A stretch of DNA of 64,000 nt from Eleginops maclovinus (lineage: Eukaryota > Chordata > Actinopteri > Perciformes > Eleginopidae): assembly GCF_036324505.1 (NCBI RefSeq), contig NC_086350.1, positions 14,569,532-14,633,531 on the forward strand, given 5' to 3'. How positions within the stretch are numbered: position 1 is the stretch's first letter; each line of letters begins with the position of its first letter. Positions 12,891 to 26,801 of the stretch are shown here, one piece after another. Made by a program: the position numbers and the translations under genes. The notes beneath the pieces are model-generated. The model saw only the letters and a list, made by a program, of their open reading frames with translations. It did not search any database and had not been told where the DNA came from.

Positions 12891-14247
12891 TAGAGACTGT
12901 CAACAACTTTGGCATCTGGGCATCTGTAACAGCTGGCATTCTTAGAGGATTGTCGACAACTCGCTGCAGCTCAGGATGAGGCGGTAACGCAGCAGCCCTT
13001 CCAAACCTAACAAACTCGAGAAAATAAATGATACATGCATCTCAGGAAACACATTCTCTTCATAATCAATCACAAGGGACTGGCATCGTCTTTAAGTGCC
13101 GGCCTAGATGTAGCAACTTTATGATTGTGCATATATTCTATGGGTGAGCGCGTTCATCCTCTGCCAAATTAATTCACCTCAAGGTTGTTACAGGAGCAGA
13201 AAAATTGGCCCCACCTTACTGAATAATAATGCCCTTGGAGAATCTGAAACTGGGCTCATGGGCTTTCTGAAAGGATGTTTTGCTTTGTGCTTCGATAGTT
13301 GTTCCTGATGTTTGGTGGCTATTATTTTTCTGTTTGACTTTAATCTTTTTTGTAAGTTTTATGTAAGAAACAGAAATTTAAAGGAGCAGGGATGCAAACA
13401 GGATCATTATAATTGGAAAAAATAACAACAATAATATGTTAGACTTTTTCAACATAAATGAAGCACATTGAAAATGTATCACATCACAACTACTGCTTGT
13501 GTGAGAAGTTGGTAAGCAGTGGTGAAATGCATGTAAGGGATTTGTGAAGTGAATTATTTTAGGTAGTTGTACTTTATATTAGTTAACTTCAATGTTCACT
13601 TTCACTTCACTTCATTCAAGAGGGAAGTATTGTGTTTGTAATTTACACACGTTTAGGTAGTAGTCGAGAGCTACTGTTTAGACTAAGATTTAATATATCA
13701 GCTTATGACAAACTAAACTGCCCAAATGTACTATCACAAGATTTAAGCATTTACATCATGCTGTGTGTTGAGTCAAGGATAGAAGTATATCACAATATAT
13801 CCCTCATTTGCACCTGGACATTTTTTCAATTCGGACTGCCTTTAACTGCCAGGAAAACCCTGGCATTGTCTACATCTGTGAGCAGAGATGCTGATTTAAA
13901 ACCATCAGCTGCCAGAGGACCTGGTGACAGACTCTGCTGTTAAAAGGCAACAGATCAAAGAAACATCTCCATCCCACCGCCTCCTTATTTCTTTCTACAG
14001 CTTCTGCCAGTTTGTTTAGGCTTGAGGCAGTGTGTGTCCTTAGAGAAAAATGAAAATAGACAACGGGGAATGTGCCCTGTTTTCTGCTGCAACGTTTCAC
14101 AGATTTTTGCATGCCTGCTAACCCTGAATCAGCTAATAATATTTTATTTGTTTTTAATTAGGAATTCCTAATGTAGATAAAGATTATGTCGAACATGCTA
14201 CGAGGGGTTATCATCGTATTTATTACTTTATTACTTATGTATGATAA

Positions 14248-14287
14248 TGCACATGCGCAATCTGCTCTTCCCCCTTCTCGCGCCAAA
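14248..14287. promoter_or_regulatory. candidate neto2 promoter with NRF1-like and E2F-like sites
   Basis: TGCACATGCGCA (14248-14259) differs by one base from the NRF1 palindrome TGCGCATGCGCA. GCGCCAAA (14280-14287) is an E2F core. They lie 20 bp apart in an otherwise AT-rich region, about 360 bp upstream of the neto2 ATG, where the 5' UTR should begin. The assignment is by motif only. Confidence 0.35.
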
Positions 14288-14643
14288 TGAGCCCAATCTT
14301 AAAACCGCGTACAGCCGCAGACAGATCCACCGTGTGCTTGAGAGGACAAGTCACGGACTTGAGCTCTGCAGGAACTGCGTCTTTGGGCTGGAAAACTGAA
14401 CTCTTCTCATTTTTCTTTTTGTTAGGAAAGATGTTGATGAGTCAGAAGTTCATCAGCAGTTTTTTTTGCCCGTGAAGCTTCTCTTATCCTGACCAATGGG
14501 ATTTGGATGAAAAGGTGAAAATTGGTTTCTGGAGATCAGTGATAAACATACGCTAATCCCTGACACTGACGGATTGATGTGAGGGATATACATTTATTTT
14601 AATTTGAAATCAATCTGCAAGAAAACCGACTTCATCTTAAAGA

Positions 14644-17600
14644 ATGCTTGCAGGTGAGTGGAATAATTCATATTTGCATGATTTAGGGCGTTTGATGATT
14701 TATTGATTGTTCTGAGAGAGACGGGGCGATGCGAGCAGGGCAGAGTTTCTAATCTTTGATAATCTTTTAGAGATGTCGTTTTTTTTGGCAGAATCATCAT
14801 TGATCATAGATTTGTGTTATTTTCAGGTGCAATCCCCGTTTCTGTGCAAAATAAATTAAATCACAAAGAAGATTGTAACATCCTGAAGACATTTTAAAAA
14901 AGAGATTAAAATAAAACTAATATGTTTTTGTTTAAATTGTCTCTGGTATAGCTAAGGTGCTGAAGTGACAGCTCCCCACTTGTTCTCTATGCAGTTCACT
15001 GGTGAAGACGCATTTTGGAAGAACTAGAACTGTCCCTTTTTTAGCAACATGTTGTGGCTCTCTACCTGGACGAGAGGATTTGGGATGCCTGTTCCTCCCT
15101 CAAACACAGAATAGTCTCACTGGACATTCAGAGGAAATTAATAACTTAAAGAACAACAAACCTTAATTCTTGGGAAGCACTCAGTGACATGTCAGTCAAC
15201 TGAGGACAAAGAAGAATACTTTGTTTCAGTACTTCTAGTTTAATATTTAGGTTTGTTTCTTATTGTCTAGTTTCATATTCTTATTTTATGTTTTTGATAG
15301 ATATTAAAAGTGTTTCTGAAAATGTCTTATTGTCTGAAACTGGTCCCCTCTTGGGTCACCAACCCTCACAGCCACATACAAGACATATATTGTGTCTGCA
15401 GCCAAACTGCTGCTTTCTCCCTTGTTGTTTGTGAGTGGACGTTTGTGTCAACATGCCACTTTGGTGAAATCTCAAAGCAAGATTTTGGTGGCCTTGTTCC
15501 CTCAGGGATAGATATTTAGGTCATACTTTATGTAATAGACACAAACATGGCACAAGATATGACTTCATGACACACAAACCTTTCTCTTTTTTTTTTTATC
15601 AAAGTATCATAGGAAACTGCAGATTTTCACAACTGCTACTGAAGTCCACTGTGTAACATATAAACCTTGGAAAGAAAAAGGGAAAGGACTTAAAAATAGG
15701 AGGATGACTTAAGCAAGCAGATGGTGGATGCAACGTGTTCTTATTCTCTTGCTGCTAACTTTTGAACTCCCCAAGCATGACCTAGTATATACATTCAGGG
15801 ATTCTGCAGAGTTCCCTGAGCTGATACTACAACCACACACACACACAAATCCTGCTAAGCTCCTTTTATTTCCCTTATTCGTTGATTGTATTCTTCCTCA
15901 TACTGTCACCTTTTTACAGTGTGGATATTTCTCCTGCTTATCGAGGAAGGATTTGCTCTGGCACAACAGAATAAAGGTTAGATTGATACATTAAAATCAA
16001 GACATATATTGTGATTTAATTAATTACCACTGATTTATTTTTCAAAATGTGATATGCAATTGCCTTTTTGGCTGTAATGCTGCATTCATACAGATGGAGC
16101 TGCAGGATCAAAAGGGGTTAGACCGTCTCAAAGGCCGCCACGTTCCTATCACTGTGGAAACTGGCTACGAACCACAGAAGGTGGTTCCTTCAACTCCCCA
16201 AACTACCCTAAAACATACCCACCCAACAAGGAGTGTCTGTACGTACTTGAAGGTAAGCAACAACTTAAGTAAAAACGATTTCCCTGCTTTATATCAAATC
16301 AAGGTCAGATTACCTAGTTTAAAATTAAATTGAATCCTAAAACAAACAATCCCTGTATTTGTAATGATCTGCTTTAAGTATGGCTTCCTTTGACAGCGAC
16401 AACGTTATTCATCATTTATCACAAGTGTTTTGGGTTTTTTAAATGCGCTTGAATACTAACAATAACTGTTAAGTTATTGCTAAGGGTTTCCCTCGGTTTT
16501 TTAAAGAGCTTTTTCAAAATGCAATCCTCATTATATTGGACTCCAAAGAATGCATCAAAATGTTTTGTCATTTTGTCACTTTCCCTGTAATTGCTCCCGG
16601 AGCCCACACTACAGACCGATCCTACTCATTCTTTGGTAACGATGTGAAAGGAGAAAAGGTTTTTTGCAATGTCCATTCTCTGGGAGCATTATATCCCTGA
16701 ATGACCTCTGTTGCAGTAGATGTGACTCAGTGCTCTGCTTCCAGCCCTGCCCCGCCAGAGGATAGAACTGCTGTTTGATCCGACCTTCTATATCGAAGCA
16801 TCATTTGAGTGTCGTTTCGACCACATCGAGGTGAGGGATGGACCCTTCAGCTTCTCGCCAATCATCAACCGCTTCTGTGGCTCAGCCAGTCCCGGGCGTG
16901 TGCTTTCTAGCGGACGCTTTATGTGGATCCGCTTCTTCAGTGATGAAGAGCTGGAGGGGAGTGGCTTCCGGGTCGAGTACACCTTTACTGCAGGTGATTA
17001 AAACACAGTGTTTATTCACCCCTGTGTGGCAATGATCTCACTGCACCATCCTCATACTTGTTCAAGTTTATCAGGACTCATTTAATTTCCTCTGCAAATC
17101 AAATGTGTCTTTATGATTTCCTTCCAAAGATCCTGAATTTCATCTGCATGTGGGAGGACTCTTAAACCCAATTCCAGGTAGCACAACCCTACAGATCCCA
17201 GACTAACTTTAGTTGTACATCTCTAAAGTTATATGTGATGCAAATTCATGGCAGTTTGCTTTCACTATTACCTCTAATACCCTAATCTCTCTTGTTTTCT
17301 ATTGGTCTGCTTGATGTCCGTGGGTCAGACTGTCAGTTTGAACTGTCAGGGGCTGACGGCATGATTCGATCCAGTCAGGTGGATGAGGAATATAAAGTGA
17401 AGGCAGACCAGGCAGTGGACTGCATCTGGACTATACGAGCCCCAACAAACAACAGGGTAAGGTGACAAGTTATATTGCATATGTTAAGAAAACAAATGCA
17501 TCTCTAATCAAACAGTCTACATAAGATACATACAGTTAAGATGATTGATTTATATTTAATCCTTTAATGTAGCAATACCTTTAACCATGTATTCTATATA

Positions 17601-19972
17601 GCAACGAAAATGACATTAAACTGTGTGAAAAATAAAAAAACGGTACAGTTTATCTGTCCTTGCTGTTTTTTTCCAGATTTACCTGCGATTCTTGGAATAC
17701 CAGATGGAAAACTCAAATGAATGTAAGAAGAACTTTGTGGCTGTTTATGATGGCAGTAATGCAATTGAGGACCTAAAGGTAATTTCATTTTTAATATGAG
17801 TAACTCCAGCCTGTAAAATGAAAGCCATTTATTCTTATGTACTTCATTTGTTGCTCGATATATCACATTATACTCCCAGTTTTTCTCTCCTGCTACACAG
17901 CAGGGGTTATCTTTCTATGCACCTTTAACTATACTTTTCCATCATCAATTTGTAGCAACTGTTTTACAGACCTTGGCCTCAATGAGACTACACAACCAAA
18001 ACTATAAGAGAGAATGGTGTGTGGTTTCTTGCAGGCTAAGTTTTGTAGTACAGTAGCTAATGACATCATGCTGGACACTGGTATTGGAGTAGTGAGGATG
18101 TGGGCTGACGAGACAAGCCGTCTCAGCCGCTTCAGGATGCTGTTCACTTCATTTGCAGACCGTGAGTTTCTCTTTCAGATTATTCCTAACCTGTGTCGTT
18201 TTTCATTTTTACTATTGTTGCTTTGGATCAGTTTCTGTAGCTGATCATGCAAGCGCATTAGTTACATGATTGTAAACATGCCTAGTTGTCTAGAAGTTGT
18301 GGGAAAATGCATTAAATGATGGTATAATCAACAAACAATGTTCAGTTGACAAGAGATAAGTAGCATGTCTGAAATGGGAAACCTGTCAAACACCTTTGGG
18401 TAAGAATTAGAAGAATGTTTCCTCACTGTTAATGACACTGTCACGTGTTTGTCTTTCAGCGCCCTGTTTAGGCAGTGCATTCTTCTGCCACAGTAACATG
18501 TGCATCAACACTTCTCTGGTGTGCAACGGCATACAAAACTGTGTCTTTCCCTGGGATGAAGGCAACTGCAAAGGTACTCCAGTTGTGCCAAAAGATGCGT
18601 AATTCTTTCTTAGAAAATCCACTATGCTCTGCTGTTTTACAATGAGTTGTGCTGTGTGTTGTAATGAAATGTCTGGCTTTGTTGTGTCACATTGAGCCTC
18701 ATTGAGGATCTTTTGCTATAATTCAACTCTTCTCTTCATTTACTCAAATGATCGCATCAAGGCTTTCATTTCATGTTTTACCTTATTTTAACATGTAATA
18801 AGGGCATGTCTTGTTGGCAAATGTTTGATAGTACAACACAATTCTTCAAAATGTCCTTTAGGCTGGAAAAATGATCAAATCAACTTCAGCGCATTTGAGG
18901 CTAAAAGACCTGCTGATGAGCCTTTGGCTGTTTAGTGGCTCTAAAGCACCTGGATTGCTGTTTGTCAGTGGAATAGGCTTTTAGCGAAGGCTCTGAATTG
19001 TTCTTGGCAACCAAAGATAAGGACTAGCCTGATGAGAATGGCAGAAAATAATTGACCGATATACTCTCTGACTCTCTAAATGTAACTCTTATTTTACTTC
19101 TCTTTGTTACTCTTGTCATTTCTATCATCTAGAGAAAAAGAGCAAAGGTGTTTTTCACCACATCACAAAGACTCATGGGACAGTAATCTGCGTGTCTACG
19201 GGAGTGGTGCTCCTGCTCCTCATCATCTCAATTCTGGTGCAAGTCAAACAGCCACGTAAGAAGGTAATAGTCTCAGTGGTATTATTAATTATCATGCCAC
19301 AAAATATTACTGACTGACATGATTTATCAAATGTGTTCATTCATAATTTGAAGGTCTTGATACGTAAGAATAACCTTTTCCACCGGGGTGACTTCCAGGA
19401 GGAGTTTGACCCTCCACATTACGAACTCTTTACTCTCAGAGACAAGGTCAGTTCGATAACTTTGATACATTATTAGCTGAACATGGTCATTTTCTTTTTA
19501 TGTAACAACATTATCCTTTTAGGAGATGTCTGGGGACCTTGGAGAACTATCAGAGGAACTTCAGTCCTTGCAGGCGCTCAGGAGATCCTCATCAGGCTCA
19601 CGCTGCATTCACGAACACCACTGTGGCTCTCAGGTTTCGGTCAACTCCATCAAAGGCAGCCAAGGTGCACTTGGCCTTCGTAGGGGATCCATGGAACTTC
19701 CTCCTTTACGAGAGGACTTCCAAAATTCTTTACCTCCCTTCAGGGACTTGAACAGCAGTATGCGGAAGAAGAGCTGGCCTAGTATGAAACCAGCCCGAAT
19801 GCAGGGCCATCAAGGAATAGGGCGAAGAGGGCTGGGGCGGCAGGATAGAGTGATGGAAGAGGAGGAAGAGGAGGAAGAAGATGGAAGGTATGATGTGTAT
19901 GTACGCAGAGCAGGAAGCCGAAGAGGGAACTATGAAATGGCCCAGCAAAGATCCTTGTCCATGGACTTCTGA
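14644..19972 (+). CDS. neto2: NETO2, CUB-domain auxiliary subunit of kainate receptors
   Basis: Twelve coding exons: 14644-14653, 15920-15976, 16094-16252, 16745-16993, 17130-17177, 17329-17456, 17677-17778, 18035-18161, 18460-18573, 19133-19263, 19354-19446, 19523-19972; phases agree; 555 residues (human 525). A signal peptide ([18 protein letters not shown]) is followed by CUB1 (from [14 protein letters not shown]), a short linker exon ([12 protein letters not shown]), CUB2 (from [10 protein letters not shown]) and an LDL-receptor class A module ([13 protein letters not shown]). Next come a transmembrane helix (about residues 350-373) and a cytoplasmic tail opening VKQPRKK and [15 protein letters not shown]. 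The end, VMEEE to YDVYVR and SLSMDF, matches NETO2 (SISIDF) rather than NETO1, which ends in a PDZ ligand. It modulates kainate-receptor gating and KCC2 in neurons. AATAAA lies at 20297. Confidence 0.95.
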
Positions 19973-22329
19973 AAAGAAAAAAAAACAAGTGATGCACAGT
20001 AAACACTGCAGCGCAACTTCAGTCAGTGCCACATTTTTCGAACAGACAGAAAATAAGAGACCTTTCCCCACATTGAACAATGCCTGGACACTAGACATTA
20101 TTGTGCTATTTGTCATCTGTGTAAAAGTGAAGACAGATGTTAATGCTGTTTATTCTTCTTTTGTCAAATACATTTCTATGTAAAGCAAATATGATACATT
20201 TAGTTAAAATATGTTATAATTCAGTGTTAAGGTTATAAAGAATGGATGCTAAAATCACCTCCCTTTTTATTTAATGTGTTGTTACCTGTATTAAAGAATA
20301 AATATCTACATTTATGCACCATTGTTTTAGAAAAAATGTACTGATATAGAGTCAGTTTTAACACCAGATATTAAGCTACAGACCATCTTGGGATAGGGAT
20401 CACATCTTTGGCAATGCTCTGACATACATTAGTGGGGTTGAAATTTCTCCTTCTCCACTTCCTATCCCTCCAATTCCTTCACCCTTGCTTGGACCACACC
20501 ATTTACAACCATGCCCTCTACATATTTAAAGTTTTGTGACTGAATCTTGAACATTTGGGACACTATCGCAGTGACAAAATCTGTCCACAGAAAAGAAAAA
20601 CCTGGTAATGTACTCAAAACTGCCTCCGTGGGAGTTCTTGCTACAGTCGGTCAAGTGTCTCCAGGAGAACATTTTTCAATGATCATTAACACACAGAGAC
20701 TTGAGGTGAAAACAATACCATACACATTCAGTCACGGTTGGCAAACATGCTGCCCTTCCTGGTTACCACCAGCAGTCTGTCAGCTGTGTTGCTTACAGGA
20801 GGCAGGTGTAATTTGAGGCGGGATTTTTCTAATGGTGTCACACAACTGTGCAGTTTGGAACTCCCCTCATAAAGTACATTGTCAGAGTATGATGTTTAAT
20901 AACATGATTACATGACCGAATAACATCAAACTCGTTGCTGCTTATCCTTAAATGTTTAACTTAACACTGAATATAACTGATGTTTTTTAACCTGCCGTTT
21001 GGGAAGGATAACTACATGTCAGTAATGTTATCTTTTCGTCTGATGAAGAGCGGTTTGTACGAAACATCATCTAGTTGTAATAAATACAGTAAGTCGACCT
21101 TGGAGCACTGGAATGTGAACGCTAAATATTTTTTTACGAGTGCCAGCAATGACCTTGTAAAACAGTTCAACATATCAGTTTCCATATCGTTTTTTCTCAT
21201 AATTACATGGGACAACAATTAACATTTTTAGAACCTTTGACAGTTATATGTAATACACTGCATCTAACATTTTGTATCCCAATAATGATGTGGAGGAGAA
21301 TCAGACAATACAAAAGAAAATGTCATATTGTAAAATCAGAAAAGTGTTTCTTTTTAGTTTTTTTATTCCCACAAATGTATGTATTACTCTTTATTTTCTC
21401 ACACGCAGCTTTCTGGTTAGTGCGCCAAAATAATTAGATAACTTCAGAGCTGGAGGACACATCGTATTTAGAAATCCAGAGAGTAATTTCCAAGCCACCA
21501 CCTCCCAGTTTATTCAGCAAATATGTGTGGTTCATTCATCTCATTCAGAAAACTCACTGGGCAGAAAATGAATTGAGCAACTATGCATACACACAGACCA
21601 ACATAACCAAGCAGCGTTGTTACTACAGTATGTGTGATGTTTGTGTCAGTGAGCACTGTCAAGTCACAGTAATCAACACCATAATACAAAAGAACAGCAC
21701 ACTAACAAGTATGACTATAAAGCTGACTATAAAAAAGGGTAAATGGATCATTAACATTATGATTTACTATGTAGCAGGTGCATTTTTTCATTGCGTTTGT
21801 TGGCCTTATATTTGAAGAAACGCTGGACTCGTTATTTTTGTCACAATATCCATGAAAAGGAAATCTGGGGGTACATGAATAACTGCAAATAATTAGGTCA
21901 ACTCACTCAGGTTGCATTGCTTTTTATCACTGCATAGCAAAATGTCTCATGAATTTAGATGTGTGGTAATAAGCTTATCTTGTCAGCATATAGGGGTGTT
22001 GGTTATACCTTTATATTAATTCATAGCAAACTGAATGAAGAAACAACAGCTCTGCTAAATGGAACAACATTTATTTCCAAACAGGCAAAATAACACATCT
22101 GATATCTATGATGTATCCCTGCCTGATTTAATAGGGCAATCGCCACATTTTTAAAAGCCTTGTGTTTTTTTTTAACCCTCATGCTTTAATACAGTACTAT
22201 ATGCCTCAACCCTATAATATAAGTGACTACATGGCCTGCAACAAAGAAAGTGAACAGGTGATTACCAACACAAGGAATGTACAGGTTGGCCTGTACCCTG
22301 TCAATCATAAACAGAGATTTCAACTCAGA

Positions 22330-22378
<49 letters not shown>

Positions 22379-23114
22379 AAACATGAGCATGGAGTATAGG
22401 TTATCACACATAAAAACTGTACTGATGTTTGTGCTGCGATGTGTGTGAGCGTGTGAGTATGTGGACAGCAATATAACAGATATGCCTCATGTGTGACCTG
22501 AGTTACACAATCACACACTATTCTTTATAAGGTACACACAAACATGACAAAGCGGAAATTGTGTTTCTTATTGTTTCTGCAGCAACGCAGCATTCCTTAG
22601 TGTTCCAAATGCAGACTGAACTCTGTGACCGTGTAGGTGACACAGACTTCTCAACGGTGAACACAGAATATGCAACCCCAACAGGTTTTAAAACATTATT
22701 ATTGACTTGAACTATAAAGTACTGAGGGACCATTTCATATCAAGTAAAAATAAATACAACTATTTGTTAAGCAGCACCTTTTCCAATAATATAAACATAT
22801 GTTAAATCTAAATAAAACATTCATTTAAATACAACACTATTTTACAATTGATGCACTATCATTTTCCCCAATCAGACAAAAAAAATATACTTAATGTGAC
22901 TATGACAGAAAACAGTAGCAGTGCATTAGTTGACAAGTATTTTTTTTACGTCCTTCATCTTTGAGTTTTTTATCTTCATCCCACTATTGTGAATATATTG
23001 TGCTTCAGTCATAGCTGAAGTCATTAAGTGTGCTGGCATGCAGTCAGTCTTCCTCAGGCCAGTATGTTGTCACCGCAGCACAACAATGTCTCTCGATGCA
23101 TTTAAAGTAAACAA
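19973..23114. other. neto2 3' UTR and presumed 3' UTR of the TMEM116-like gene
   Basis: neto2 3' UTR runs to about 20320 (AATAAA at 20297-20302). On the minus strand a polyadenylation signal (TTTATT on plus) at 22070-22075 could end the TMEM116-like transcript about 1 kb after its stop. That 3' UTR would contain the (AC)n run at 22331. Between 20330 and 22050 I see no gene or clear repeat. Confidence 0.4.
22331..22374. repeat. (AC)n microsatellite, 44 bp
   Basis: Pure AC run of 22 units, probably in the 3' UTR of the TMEM116-like gene. Confidence 0.97.
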
Positions 23115-23523
23115 TCAAATAGGGGTCTGCATTGATTCATCCCAGAAGGCCATGTGATTACGTGACACTAGAGGTGTATTCTCCCCAAGAACGGCCCGCG
23201 TGAAGTTGGGCCGTCTCCAGGCGTAAACCATACTGTTCAGGAAGCCTTGCAGGGATACACTGGCAGCCTGAAATAAACACAAACATCACTATAACATGCA
23301 ACTCAGATATCAGATCATGTTTAAATATGTTTGAAATCTTATGAAACGTACCTGTATCATATAAATACCAAATAGGCTGCGTTGTTTAATGTTTGGTGTC
23401 AACATCATCAGCATAGACAGCAGAATGAGAACAAGTGCTACAGTAGGAAAAAACATAAAGCATCAATTTGATGTTGTTTTGAAGTTGATAACGTGTATTA
23501 CATTAGCTCTGGTGTGCGTGTGG

Positions 23524-23599
<76 letters not shown>

Positions 23600-26500
23600 A
23601 CCTGGGGTCCAGCAGAATACGATGACCATCACCATATTTCTTGATGTTGAAAACACTCTTTTGAATCTCCTTCTTGAACGTCCATCTCCTTCCACAGGAA
23701 AAATGTGCTGTTCATGTCTCTCATACCATTTACCAACCTTATAGTATATGACCTGAAACAAAAAAGGTTACAGTCTACTTACAACCAAGTAAATATGTCT
23801 CAAGGTTTAAGATGGCATTTTAAAATGACACATCATAAGTAATTCTATGGATTATTCAATCAAGTTTAGGAGACAAAACTCTAAATGCCATGATTCCAGA
23901 TACATCTTGAAATTATGTAATTTCTTATGACTTACAGAGCAAGACAACATCACTGTTATCACAACAAAGAAAATAATAACTCTGATGTAATTGTCATGAG
24001 ACATCTCCTGGGAAGAAAAGAAAGTTATGTTAGCATAAAAACACTACGAATGATATACCAGTCAATTATAGTAAATCAAAAAATTTAAAAACGGTTTAAA
24101 TAAACACTGTCAATTCGAATGAATGTATACTCAAAAGGTCTTTAAGTCTCATGACAGTTTTATACTCACTTCTTTAGAGCAGACATTGCTCCCAACATGC
24201 AAGAACAATATACAACTGTGAAAGAAACAATCAGACATTTCAGAAATGCATGGGAACAGATGTTTTTTCTGTCCTATAACTGATTTTAAAGTAGTCACTT
24301 TAGAAGTTTAATAAAGCTTGTATGCTCACCTAGTGCAGTATTTGCTATCATTACGGACGATCGTTAAGCTCTCAGTGAGTGGATTTAAAGCGGCAGAATT
24401 TGTGGGAGTGAACACATATGCTAAGTATAATGCAATAGGGAACAACCTGTAATATAAGACAAACAAAAACACAGAATTACATTTTGTACAACAGGGATGA
24501 CAAACACAAAGTCTGGAAATTAATCAAACTTAAAATACGCTGTTAACCAACTCACCAAGCAATGGCATATACAGGTATCGTGACTCTTCTCCTTCTGCAC
24601 TGAGTCTGTAAATCAGACAGATAGGGATAAATAAATTAAATCAAGCTTTGCTTTTTATTGTCCAAATTTAAATCCACAAATGCAGTTGACGCCTCACCTG
24701 CCCTGACTCATCCTCTGTGGGGCTTGCTCTCCACCCTTGTATTGCATTCTTTGACTCCCATGCATAAAGCCCCACCAGCAGAAATGAGATTAAATAAAAT
24801 GTCTGGAAAGGATTGGACAAACAGAGAAATATACAAAAGTTAAATATAAGAATAAGTTGCAAAATATACACTGATTACAACAACTAGCATTGTGAAACTG
24901 GAATCTGTCCCATTTTTATTAGCATATTATTACTTTTCACTTGTTTCTTTATTTTGGATCAACTCAGAAATGTAAACTCTTATTCTACTTTGATATCAAT
25001 TGTTTTACTTTAAATAATCTACCTTTTTTGTAGTCTGCATTTCCAGAAAAAGCCACAATCTGAACTAAATGGAATTGACTATTTAAGTTCCTTCATCAAA
25101 TCATTTTCCATGTTAAAATCTATGTTTCTTCACCCTTCTTTAAATGTTATCACTTACACAAATACATTAACATATGTGTATTCAGTAAATATGTAAGATT
25201 TAGGTTGATGCCGTTGACATAAAGAGTTTTGGGAACACCTACTTTAAAGTCTTAAAACAATTATAAGAGCATTCATCTTTCCATCTCAGGAAATAGTGCA
25301 GAGGCATTTGCATCATTAAACGTGGCACAGCAAAAGTGATGACCACTTTGCTTTTTACATGCAACATCAGGAACAATCCTCAGGGAACTTCTGCAGTGAT
25401 TTGATTAGAATAAGATAATGATCTGTTCCTCAAGCTGCTGGGAAGTACCCACATTACCCTCAACTTCCCCACCTTGTTTAGAAGATTAAAATTCCCCTTC
25501 AGCCCCCAGGAAAACAATATTTATTTGAAGAGGCAAGAGGTTTTAACCAAGTCAACGTAATTGTTCCTCACCAGTGACAGCGGCAAGGAGTAATGGCAGG
25601 TGACTTCACTGATGTTAGGCCTCCATTTGTCCAGGACACTGGTGGACAAGAGGATCACAGCAGCCAGGAGGTCTGCTAGGGTAAGCTGTACCAAGAGGGG
25701 CACCTGCAAATAAATACACATAAAGGGTGTTGCAAAACAAAAAGAAAACAACTGTATAAAAATGTGTTATGGCTGTATGTGTTCCCTGTTCCAACAACAA
25801 ACTATCAAAAGTATTAAAAATGAATATTTGTATTTACTGACACACCTGTTCTCTCAGGTCCCTCCATTTTACTATGGAAACCAGCACGACAGAAGAACTC
25901 CCAAACACACTGCAATCAATAAGAAGTATTCAATGTATGAAATAATAACATTGAGGCTGTGGCAAAATGATATTGGCACAACATTCATTTTAGTATATTT
26001 CTTGACCATGTGTAAGGCTTATAATGAATGATTAACAGAAAGTTAAAACTTATGGTAATTTGGCACCACACCAACTCTCAACGTAAGCCAAGAGGGGGTT
26101 ATTCAGAGTGACATTAACTGTTGTATGCAGAAAGCTCATATCAGAAGCATGTGACACCTGCACATAAAGTGCTGTAAAATGACAAACACATTCAATCATT
26201 ATGACCCTTCTCTTGGCTTAATAGTAGCTAACCAATGTAATGTGTTACCACCATGACCTCCCTCTTATGTTTTGCTTTCTTTATCGTAAGCAAAAGAAAG
26301 AAATCAAAAGAAAACAAGGTAATACACAGCAGAAGGCTGATGGAGTACGATGAAGTACTGTGAGCTACAACTCAGTGCTGATTTTTACATTTACGCAGTG
26401 GCAGTATCTTTAATACAACAATAACACAGGGTAAGAACACAGGATGAACTCAGAAAGAAAACATCCCGCTTAATTTAACATGTTGCCTTGCTGGTTTGGC

Positions 26501-26801
26501 AAACCTCTCCACAATGAGAAGAATGGAAGTTTAACATTATGATTCTGCTGATAGAGAAGGCTTACTGTACAATGGATTTAAAATATGTGAAGTATATTAC
26601 CTGAAAGTGAGTAACACCAAGTACTCTGTAGAGAGAAAATCAATCTGAAAAACAGAATTCAAATATCAAATCAGGAATCTACCTACTACTTCTCTACTAA
26701 AAGCTTTTATTCAAATATGCTCTTTTAATGTTATATTTATTCATGAACTGAACAGTGTTAATGCCTACCTGCTCTCCACTCAGTAAACCATTGTTCTCCA
26801 T
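23115..26801 (-). CDS. TMEM116-like seven-transmembrane protein
   Basis: Twelve exons: 26769-26801, 26601-26644, 25846-25909, 25572-25703, 24698-24802, 24556-24605, 24330-24446, 24170-24215, 23936-24007, 23602-23752, 23352-23437, 23115-23267; they sum to 1,053 bases in frame, 350 residues. The N-terminus is MENNGLLSGEQ. Hydrophobic helices include TEYLVLLTF with VFGSSSVVLVSIV, VPLLVQLTLADLLAAVILLS, TFYLISFLLVGLYAW, VIIFFVVITVMLSC and ALVLILLSMLMML, then a last helix, IYMIQAASVSLQGFLNSMVYAW. The tail reads ENTPLVS. The pattern VLQALTATSQGLLN-GVYGW, then TPLL, that I recall for TMEM116 fits well, as does the length (about 337). GPCR-like topology; ligand and coupling unknown. Exact orthology is not certain; a paralogue is possible. 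Head-to-head with the ARF gene, start codons 957 bp apart. Confidence 0.7.
23524..23597. repeat. (GT)n microsatellite at a splice donor
   Basis: About 74 bp of GT, read as (CA)n on the coding minus strand of the TMEM116-like gene. It begins 4-5 bases inside an intron whose donor is CAG|gtaaacacaca. Confidence 0.97.
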
